Under the pieces are notes generated by a model. It was not told the origin of the DNA and made no database searches. It saw nothing but the letters and a program-made list of their open reading frames with translations. 6,777 nt of DNA from positions 1 through 6,777 of the forward strand of contig CAMPKL010000195.1 in assembly GCA_946887065.1 (NCBI GenBank). Direction: 5' to 3'. A program made the position numbers and the translations under genes. Shown in pieces: positions 1 to 6,777 of this stretch; the first letter of the stretch is position 1; each line of letters starts with the position of its first letter. The stretch comes from an uncultured Bryobacterales bacterium. GTDB taxonomy: Bacteria; Acidobacteriota; Terriglobia; Bryobacterales; UBA6623.

Positions 1-447
1 TACGGCAATGGCATGGTCTATCTGACGACAGGCTTCTACGGCCCGCTGCTGTTGGCGATCCGTCCGGATGGAGAAGGCGACGTGACGGCGACGCATATCG
101 CTTGGCAGGTGAATCGGGGCGTGCCGCTGATCTCTTCTCCGCTGTTGGACGGCGAACGCATCTATATCGTGAGCGACAACGGTATTGCCTCATGCATCAA
201 CGCGCTGGACGGGCGCGAGTTGTGGAGGCAGAGACTACCGGGAACCTATGCAGCGTCGCCGGTGTTGGCGGACGGCCGCGTCTATTTCTTGAATGAAACC
301 GGTGAGACGACGATTGTTCAATCGGCGGATCAGTATGTCGAGGCGGCGAGCAATAGGGTGAACGGCAATACGCTGGCATCGTTGGCATTCGCTGACGGCG
401 CGATGTTCCTGCGCAGCGACACAGCGCTGTATCGCATCGAGAATTAG
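1..447 (+). CDS. PQQ-like beta-propeller repeat protein, C-terminal part (5' end outside window)
   Basis: The reading frame is open from base 1 to the TAG at 445-447, giving the last 148 residues of a longer protein. The ATG at base 13 lies inside the frame and is unlikely to be the true start. Beta-propeller blades of the PQQ/BamB-like type are visible. The first spans about fragment residues 35-75, with SSPLLDGERIYIVSDNG followed by INALDGRELW. The second spans 75-113, with ASPVLADGRVYFLNETGE. A closing strand follows at 123-148 (SLAFADGAMFLRSDTALYRI). The pattern SPxxxDGxxYxxxxxG...LDGxxLW is the usual blade signature. The ending ADGAMFLRSD-LYRIEN is how full-length members finish, so the C-terminus looks complete. 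Such proteins are usually exported and act in the periplasm or at the envelope. Neither a signal peptide nor enzyme-type residues can be judged from this part, so no substrate is assigned. The next gene, another envelope protein, begins 35 bases downstream. Confidence 0.85.
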   Translation, partial: YGNGMVYLTTGFYGPLLLAIRPDGEGDVTATHIAWQVNRGVPLISSPLLDGERIYIVSDNGIASCINALDGRELWRQRLPGTYAASPVLADGRVYFLNETGETTIVQSADQYVEAASNRVNGNTLASLAFADGAMFLRSDTALYRIEN

Positions 448-482
448 ACCGATTCTGGTTCAGTTGAGAGAATAGAGGCGCG

Positions 483-1328
483 ATGGTCGACAAGCGCGAA
501 CTCAAGCAGTCGTCGCTCGTTTTGGCGGGCGGATTTTTTGGGCTTGCGGCCGCCGGTATCGTTCTCTACTTGCTTGCCGCCCGCGTCGAGCGGCTCGAAC
601 AGCGGATCGATCGAGCTGACCGGCGCGAGAACCAGTTGCGCTCAGAAACAGTTGCGGTCACGGAACGGGCCGCTGACTATGCCGACTTGGCCGAGGAAGC
701 CAAGAATCAGGCCTTCGAGGCACAGAAACTGTTGGGCGAAGCGCTAGGTCAACGGACACGAGCCGAGTGGGAACGCGAGCTGGCACGCGAGTTGGCCGAA
801 CGCGCGGAACGCGATTCAGCCAGGGCGGAAGCCGAAGCCGCGCGTATGCAGGAAGGCTTGGACAACTTGCGGGCCGCCCGGCGCCGGGAACTGGACCGCA
901 TGCGCGACGCGCTTGCCGCAATTGTCGAAACCGAGCGGACGCCTCTAGGCATGGTCATGCGTTTAGGCGAGGAGGCTCTGCGGTTCGAGTTCGACTCGCC
1001 GCGGATCCGCGACCAGGACCGTGAACTGCTTAGCCGGATCGCAGGCGTGCTGCTGTCGTCTCACGGCTACCGCTTGTATGTGGATGGACACACCGACGAC
1101 CAAGGCCCCGCGATCTATAACAAAGACCTGTCGCAGCGCCGTGCGGCGGCGGTTCGCGACTACTTCGTGCAGGCGGGAATTCCGAAGGACGTCATCGAGG
1201 CTCGTGGATTCGGCGAGTCGACTCCTCGTGTGGAAGGAGCGACGCAGGAAGCGCGCCGCGCGAATCGCCGCGTGGAGATCGGCCTGGTCGATGCCATCAT
1301 TGAGTACGAAGGCGACGTCGACCTCTGA
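483..1328 (+). CDS. Membrane-anchored OmpA-family protein with coiled-coil stalk
   Basis: This 281-residue protein probably tethers the cell envelope to peptidoglycan. After a short charged N-terminus, residues 11-33 form one hydrophobic segment (SSLVLAGGFFGLAAAGIVLY...). No good signal-peptidase site follows it, so I read it as an uncleaved anchor. Residues 34-150 are a charged Arg/Glu/Ala-rich stretch, probably a coiled coil that spans the periplasm. Residues about 160-275 are an OmpA C-terminal domain: YVDGHTDDQG at 199-208, LSQRRAAAV at 216-224, GFGESTP at 242-248 and NRRVEI at 261-266. D205 and R220 are 15 residues apart, as are the Asp and Arg that bind diaminopimelate in known OmpA domains, so peptidoglycan binding should be intact. 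The architecture recalls MotB, but the membrane segment has no acidic residue, so a proton-driven stator role is unlikely. The start is supported by AGAGG at 474-478, four bases before the ATG. The stop overlaps the start of nfo by one base. Confidence 0.9.
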   Translation: MVDKRELKQSSLVLAGGFFGLAAAGIVLYLLAARVERLEQRIDRADRRENQLRSETVAVTERAADYADLAEEAKNQAFEAQKLLGEALGQRTRAEWERELARELAERAERDSARAEAEAARMQEGLDNLRAARRRELDRMRDALAAIVETERTPLGMVMRLGEEALRFEFDSPRIRDQDRELLSRIAGVLLSSHGYRLYVDGHTDDQGPAIYNKDLSQRRAAAVRDYFVQAGIPKDVIEARGFGESTPRVEGATQEARRANRRVEIGLVDAIIEYEGDVDL

Positions 1329-2194
1329 TGCCGAAAAAGAAACGGCGCCTCGGAGCGCATACATCCATCGCCGGATCGTTGGATAACAGCGCCCGCGAGG
1401 CGATTGAGTTGGGCTGCTCGTGTTTTCAGATTTTCACGCGCAGTCCGCGGATGTGGCAGACGCCGCCGCTCGAACGAAGGCAGATCGAAGACCTCAAGCG
1501 GCTGCGCAAGCAGCACGATCTTTGGCCCTTGGCCGTTCACGGCAGTTACCTGATTAACCTGGCCGCCTTGGACGAAGCCAACCGGGATAAATCCATCCAG
1601 GGATTCCGTGACGAGGTGCAGCGGGCGATTGCGGTCGGCGCGGACTACTTGGTCTTTCATCCGGGCAGCGCAAAGGGACAGGAGCGAGAATCGGCGATCG
1701 CCGTTTTGGCGGAGTCGTTCGCCAAAGCAGTCGAGGGCGTGGATTGGGACGGCCTGGAAGTGCTGCTCGAGAACACCGCGGGCGGCGGCAACTCACTCGG
1801 ACGCACGTTCGAGGAGTTAGCGGCGGCCCGGGCGGCGATACGCGCCGAGGCTCCCGGCGCGCCGGTCGGCTACTGCATCGATACTTGCCACCTGTTTGCC
1901 GCCGGATATGAAATTTCAACGGCTGCGGGGCTAAACGAGACTCTGCGCGCGATCGACGCCGCGACCGGCCTAGAGCATGTGAAACTCGTCCACACCAACG
2001 ATTCGAAGGCGAAGTTCGGATCGCATCTGGACCGTCACGAGAACATCGGCGAGGGCCAGATCGGTCTTGAGGCATTCCGGCGTATCGTCAATCACCCGGC
2101 TTTACGAGGCAAGCCGTTCATCCTAGAAACGCCGCGTGGCCAGGACGGAACCCATCGGCGCAACACCGAAACGCTAAAGACCCTGGCACAATGA
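1328..2194 (+). CDS. nfo: Deoxyribonuclease IV (endonuclease IV, AP endonuclease)
   Basis: This 288-residue TIM-barrel enzyme of base-excision repair cuts the backbone 5' of abasic sites and also clears blocked 3' ends; it acts in the cytoplasm with three zinc ions. All nine metal ligands known from E. coli Nfo can be placed: H71 (VHGSYLINL), H111 (FHPGS), E148 (LLENTAGGG), D185 and H188 (CIDTCHLFAAGY), H222 (VHTND), D235 and H237 (LDRHENIGEGQIG) and E267 (ILETPRG). The N-terminal LGAHTSIAGSL and the overall length are normal for the family, so the protein looks complete and active. The ATG shares its A with the TGA of the OmpA-like gene (TGATG). No Shine-Dalgarno is close; a GAAGG at 1308-1312 is 15 bases away. 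Translation is therefore probably coupled to the upstream gene. The PPOX-like gene starts 4 bases after the stop. The basic N-terminus (PKKKRR) is ordinary. Confidence 0.97.
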   Translation: MPKKKRRLGAHTSIAGSLDNSAREAIELGCSCFQIFTRSPRMWQTPPLERRQIEDLKRLRKQHDLWPLAVHGSYLINLAALDEANRDKSIQGFRDEVQRAIAVGADYLVFHPGSAKGQERESAIAVLAESFAKAVEGVDWDGLEVLLENTAGGGNSLGRTFEELAAARAAIRAEAPGAPVGYCIDTCHLFAAGYEISTAAGLNETLRAIDAATGLEHVKLVHTNDSKAKFGSHLDRHENIGEGQIGLEAFRRIVNHPALRGKPFILETPRGQDGTHRRNTETLKTLAQ

Positions 2195-2198
2195 ACGC

Positions 2199-2747
2199 AT
2201 GGGGAAAGCGTTCACGGCGCTTGACGAGACGAACGTCAAGTGGATCCAGAAACAGCGTGTCTTCTTCGTTGCCACCGCGCCGACGGCAGTGGACGGCTTG
2301 CTGAACCTGTCTCCGAAGGGCCTCGATGCGTTTGCCGTGATCGACCCGGAGACGGTGGCCTACTTAGACATAGTCGGCAGCGGCGTTGAGACCATCGCTC
2401 ATGTCAAACAGAACGGCCGTTTGATCATCATGTTTTGCGCCTTTGAGGGCCCGCCGCGTATTTTACGGTTATGGGGCGAAGGCGAGGTGATCGAACGCAG
2501 CGATGCTCAATGGCCGGCGATGCGCGCCCGTTTCCCTGAAATGCCCGGCGAGCGTTCGATCATCGTGCTGCACATTGCCCGCGTGCAAGACTCCTGCGGC
2601 TACGGCGTTCCGCGCTATGCCTTCGAAGAGAACCGCACGACGTTGACTGATTGGGCCGCCAAGAAGGGTCCCACGGGCGTGAACGAGTACATCGCCAAGA
2701 ACAATCAGAAGAGCATCGACGGCCTGCCCGGCGTGTCGATCGACTAA
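2199..2747 (+). CDS. Pyridoxamine 5'-phosphate oxidase family (FMN-binding split-barrel) protein
   Basis: This 182-residue cytoplasmic protein has the pattern of one widespread PPOX-like subgroup. It shows FFVATAP at 22-28, [10 protein letters not shown] at 36-45, [18 protein letters not shown] at 52-69, [19 protein letters not shown] at 79-97, SCGYGVP at 132-138, and a C-terminal WAAKKGP...IDGLPG. In this fold a split beta-barrel dimer binds FMN, or in relatives F420 or heme, at the subunit interface. This subgroup has no settled substrate that I know of, and it is not the classical PdxH, so the vitamin B6 reaction should not be assumed. The ATG at 2199 was chosen because homology-like sequence starts at once (GKAFTALDE). 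The ATG at 2191 is in another frame. There is no clear Shine-Dalgarno, and the 4-base gap after nfo suggests translational coupling. Nothing in it looks broken. Confidence 0.88.
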   Translation: MGKAFTALDETNVKWIQKQRVFFVATAPTAVDGLLNLSPKGLDAFAVIDPETVAYLDIVGSGVETIAHVKQNGRLIIMFCAFEGPPRILRLWGEGEVIERSDAQWPAMRARFPEMPGERSIIVLHIARVQDSCGYGVPRYAFEENRTTLTDWAAKKGPTGVNEYIAKNNQKSIDGLPGVSID

Positions 2748-2779
2748 TCCCAAGAGCTGCGTTCGCACCAAAATACGAA

Positions 2780-5224
<2,445 letters not shown>

Positions 5225-5254
5225 AAAACACTCCTGCGCACGCCGCTCCATGGA

Positions 5255-5269
5255 ATAAGCTATACTTAT
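5255..5269 (+). promoter_or_regulatory. Candidate LysR-type operator (T-N11-A inverted repeat)
   Basis: The bases read ATAAG-CTATA-CTTAT, a perfect inverted repeat with 5-bp arms around a 5-base centre. T5256 and A5268 give the T-N11-A core that LysR-family proteins typically bind. It lies 11 bases before the GTG of the LysR-type gene, so it could be that protein's own operator. The palindrome and spacing are seen directly; binding and autoregulation are inferred. No second half-site farther upstream was found. A chance AT-rich palindrome is the alternative. Confidence 0.55.
5261..5266 (+). promoter_or_regulatory. Candidate -10 element of the LysR-type gene
   Basis: TATACT matches the sigma-70 -10 consensus at five of six positions and sits in the only gap over 50 bases in the window. 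No TTGACA-like -35 is visible at a 16-18 base spacing, so the promoter would be weak or activator-dependent. It lies within the T-N11-A palindrome at 5255-5269. A start about seven bases downstream (near 5273) would leave fewer than ten bases before the GTG at 5281. Confidence 0.4.
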
Positions 5270-5280
5270 GTAGCCAACCC

Positions 5281-6177
5281 GTGAGTATTGCCCATTTTAA
5301 AGTCTTTCGAGACATCGGCCAGTCCCGATCGATCTCGCAAGCCGCCACTCTCAACAGCATTAGCCAGTCGGCCGTGAGTCAGACGGTCAAGGCGCTCGAA
5401 AAGCAGCTTGGCGTAGTTCTCATCGACCGAACCACCAGGCCCTTGACGCTGACGTCCGCCGGCGAAATCTACTATGAGGCGTCCCGGGACATCGTGCGCC
5501 GTCACGAGGAGATGGAAGCGCATCTTGAGATTCACAAGAACGTTTTGTCCGGCAGCGTGCATGTCGCGTCGATCTATTCGATCGGTTTGTATGAGATGAC
5601 ACAGTACCGGGAGCGTTTCCTGCAGATGCATCCTGAGACGAAAATTCACTTGGAGTTCATGCGCCCGGACAAGATATACGAGGCTTTGCTGGACGACCGA
5701 GTCGATTTCGGTTTGGTCAGCTATCCGACTCCCAGCAAGGCTCTGAGCGTGATCGACTGGCGGACGGAACAGATGGTGCTTGTTTGCCATCCGGAGCACG
5801 AACTGGCCAAGCGAAAAACGATTGTGCCGTCGGATTTGGCCAGACGGGACTTCATCAGCTTCGATCAGGGGCTGTCGATTCGCAAGGCCTTGGATCGCTT
5901 CTTTCGCGAACACGGCATCTCTAGGATTGTGCAGCTTGAGTTCGACAACATCCAAATGATCAAAGAGGCCCTGTCGATCAACCAAGGCGTGAGCATCCTG
6001 CCCGAGCGGACTGTGCGCCAGGAAGTGCTCGAACAACGCCTCGTTGCGATTCCGATTCAGGCGGCGGGGCTGGTGCGGCCGGTAGGTATCTTGCTAAACC
6101 GTAAGAGGAAGTTGTCGCGAACCGCCCGCGAGTTTCTAGACTTCCTTCGCGGCAATGAAAGGGCGGAAGCGGCCTAG
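5281..6177 (+). CDS. LysR-family transcriptional regulator
   Basis: This 298-residue protein has the standard LysR layout and normal length. A winged helix-turn-helix occupies residues 1-60 (FKVFRDIGQSRSISQAA, then SISQSAVSQTVKALEKQLG and LIDRTTRPLTLTSAG). A linker helix lies at about 61-88. A periplasmic-binding-protein-like effector domain covers 90-290, with FDNIQMIKEALSINQGVSILPE near 221-242. Such proteins bind DNA as tetramers and switch genes in response to a small molecule; the effector here is unknown. The DNA-binding part somewhat resembles CysL/CbbR-type members, which is too little to assign a pathway. The start is GTG at 5281: it places the helix-turn-helix at the usual distance from the N-terminus, and no ATG lies in frame between leuS and it. 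There is no Shine-Dalgarno. A palindromic operator candidate sits just upstream, and a rhodanese lipoprotein gene follows 27 bases after the stop. A divergent target gene, common for this family, is absent. Confidence 0.93.
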   Translation: MSIAHFKVFRDIGQSRSISQAATLNSISQSAVSQTVKALEKQLGVVLIDRTTRPLTLTSAGEIYYEASRDIVRRHEEMEAHLEIHKNVLSGSVHVASIYSIGLYEMTQYRERFLQMHPETKIHLEFMRPDKIYEALLDDRVDFGLVSYPTPSKALSVIDWRTEQMVLVCHPEHELAKRKTIVPSDLARRDFISFDQGLSIRKALDRFFREHGISRIVQLEFDNIQMIKEALSINQGVSILPERTVRQEVLEQRLVAIPIQAAGLVRPVGILLNRKRKLSRTAREFLDFLRGNERAEAA

Positions 6178-6191
6178 ACGATTCGACGGAG

Positions 6192-6196
6192 AGGAG
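6192..6196 (+). promoter_or_regulatory. Strong ribosome binding site of the rhodanese lipoprotein gene
   Basis: AGGAG, within GGAGAGGAGATGA, lies eight bases before the ATG at 6205. It fixes this ATG rather than the one at 6197, which is in another frame and reaches a stop after three codons. It is much stronger than the sites of the genes upstream. Confidence 0.75.
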
Positions 6197-6204
6197 ATGA
6201 ATTC

Positions 6205-6645
6205 ATGACCCGAACGATACTGGCAACGATTCTCGCGATTGGGTGTTGGGCGTGTTCGGCTACGGAGCCCGCCGCCGAAACGCCCGCTGCCGAAGCGCCG
6301 GCCGAAGAGCCTGCGGCTCCTGCGGCGGTCGAAATGGACGTCGAGGCCGTAGCGGCGCGGCTCGATGCGGGGGAAGATTTATACCTTTTGGACGTGCGCA
6401 CTCCGGAGGAGTTGGTAGAGCACGGCATGATCGCCGGCGCCGTCAACATCCCGATCGACCAGCTTGAGGCGAGGCTGAGCGAAGTGCCCAAGGACAAGGA
6501 GATCGTCACCTACTGCATGCGCGGCGGACGCGCATCGACAGCGGCTGACATCTTGCGCGAAGCGGGTTACACGGAGCCGATTCAGTACGGCGGAATCACC
6601 GCTTGGAAGGAAGCAGGGAAGCCTGTCGTCCAGCCTGGCGAATAG
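6205..6645 (+). CDS. Rhodanese-like domain lipoprotein
   Basis: This 146-residue protein begins with a short signal sequence (MTRTILATILAIGCWAC). C14 (AIGC) is the likelier lipid-attachment site, with C17 as an alternative; neither lipobox is perfect, so a plain exported protein is possible. Residues 19-42 are an Ala/Glu/Pro-rich linker, common after lipoprotein anchors. Residues 43-140 are a single rhodanese domain: YLLDVRTPEELVEHGMIAGAVNIP at 60-83, then YCMRGGRAS at 103-111 with catalytic C104 and the six-residue loop CMRGGR (104-109), and YGGITAWKEAGKPV near the end. Single-domain rhodaneses move sulfur from a donor such as thiosulfate to a thiol acceptor through a Cys persulfide. With C104 and the loop arginine present the enzyme should be active, but its substrate cannot be told. 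It lies 27 bases after the LysR-type gene and 22 bases before purE, and may share a transcript with either. Confidence 0.92.
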   Translation: MTRTILATILAIGCWACSATEPAAETPAAEAPAEEPAAPAAVEMDVEAVAARLDAGEDLYLLDVRTPEELVEHGMIAGAVNIPIDQLEARLSEVPKDKEIVTYCMRGGRASTAADILREAGYTEPIQYGGITAWKEAGKPVVQPGE

Positions 6646-6656
6646 AAAAAACAACA

Positions 6657-6661
6657 AGGAG
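6657..6661 (+). promoter_or_regulatory. Ribosome binding site of purE
   Basis: AGGAG, within an A-rich leader (acaacaaggagag), lies six bases before the ATG at 6668. It supports that start, which places the conserved GIIMGSDSD motif at its normal N-terminal position. Confidence 0.7.
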
Positions 6662-6667
6662 AGTTGG

Positions 6668-6777
6668 ATGTCAGCAGCGGGTAACCGGCCGTTGGTCGGG
6701 ATTATTATGGGCAGCGATTCGGATTTGCCGGTCATGAAGGCGGCGGCCGAGGTTTTGGAAGAGTTGGAGATTGCCTA
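6668..6777 (+). CDS. purE: N5-carboxyaminoimidazole ribonucleotide mutase, N-terminal part (3' end outside window)
   Basis: Only the first 36 codons plus two bases are inside the window. They read SAAGNRPLVGIIMGSDSDLP, followed by VMKAAAEVLEELEIA. VGIIMGSxSD followed by a Met and an amphipathic helix is the signature of class I PurE, which moves the carboxyl group of N5-CAIR to give CAIR in de novo purine synthesis. The GSxSD loop (G15-D19) belongs to the nucleotide phosphate-binding site. Most of the protein lies beyond base 6777, so integrity cannot be judged. purK, its usual partner, would be expected next but is not visible. The 22-base gap after the rhodanese gene, with no terminator hairpin, allows read-through from upstream. 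Confidence 0.9.
   Translation, partial: MSAAGNRPLVGIIMGSDSDLPVMKAAAEVLEELEIA

Noticed and set aside
452..474. ATTCT/AGAAT inverted repeat in the gap between the propeller and OmpA-like genes
   Set aside because: Only five AT-rich pairs with a 12-base loop and no following T-run; too weak to call a terminator or operator.
2651..2779. 43-codon in-frame upstream extension of leuS
   Set aside because: It overlaps the PPOX-like gene and its translation is a charged, low-complexity string, whereas the normal LeuRS N-terminus begins right after the ATG at 2780.
5266..6036. 256-codon open frame on the minus strand opposite the LysR-type gene
   Set aside because: The sense frame is a full-length LysR protein; the antisense product shows no family motif and is best explained by codon bias.
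6197..6208. Three-codon frame ATG AAT TCA TGA overlapping the rhodanese start
   Set aside because: It starts directly at the Shine-Dalgarno with no room for its own ribosome binding site, and it is most simply a chance arrangement.
6246..6333. Repetitive GCC/GAA-rich stretch in the rhodanese gene as a DNA repeat
   Set aside because: It encodes the Ala/Glu/Pro linker after the lipid-anchor region; the repeat units are irregular and explained by amino acid composition.

Overview
The window reads as an ordinary, gene-dense piece of a free-living bacterial chromosome. It is fairly GC-rich by eye, every gene lies on the + strand, and there is no gene-free stretch over 300 bases (the longest gap is 56 bases). 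No rRNA, tRNA, CRISPR array, insertion sequence, phage gene or convincing intrinsic terminator was seen. The mix suggests a Gram-negative, OmpA-bearing lineage: a PQQ-like beta-propeller protein, an Arg-rich membrane-anchored OmpA-domain protein, a PPOX-family flavin protein, a LeuRS without the leucine-specific insertion, and a rhodanese lipoprotein. Acidobacteriota (Bryobacterales/Solibacter-like) is my best guess, from general style only and not from any search.

Layout: (1) 1-447, the C-terminal part of a PQQ-like beta-propeller protein, cut by the window's left edge. (2) 483-1328, a single-pass membrane protein with a long charged coiled coil and a C-terminal OmpA peptidoglycan-binding domain. 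(3) 1328-2194, deoxyribonuclease IV (nfo), whose ATG shares one base with the preceding stop codon. (4) 2199-2747, a pyridoxamine-5'-phosphate-oxidase-like FMN split-barrel protein, 4 bases after nfo. (5) 2780-5224, leucyl-tRNA synthetase (leuS) with intact synthetic and editing sites. (6) A 56-base gap holding a 15-bp inverted repeat and a -10-like hexamer. (7) 5281-6177, a LysR-type regulator starting with GTG. (8) 6205-6645, an envelope rhodanese-domain lipoprotein. (9) 6668-6777, the first 36 codons of purE, cut by the right edge.

Genes from ompA-like through leuS are tightly packed and probably co-transcribed, but they have unrelated jobs (cell envelope, base-excision repair, flavin redox, translation). 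The second block (LysR regulator, rhodanese, purE) appears to have its own promoter/operator in the 5225-5280 gap. The regulator and the rhodanese lipoprotein may form a small sulfur- or redox-related pair, though that link rests on proximity alone. I found no convincing previously undescribed system. The most testable point is the LysR-type T-N11-A palindrome directly in front of the regulator's own start codon, combined with a possibly very short leader.
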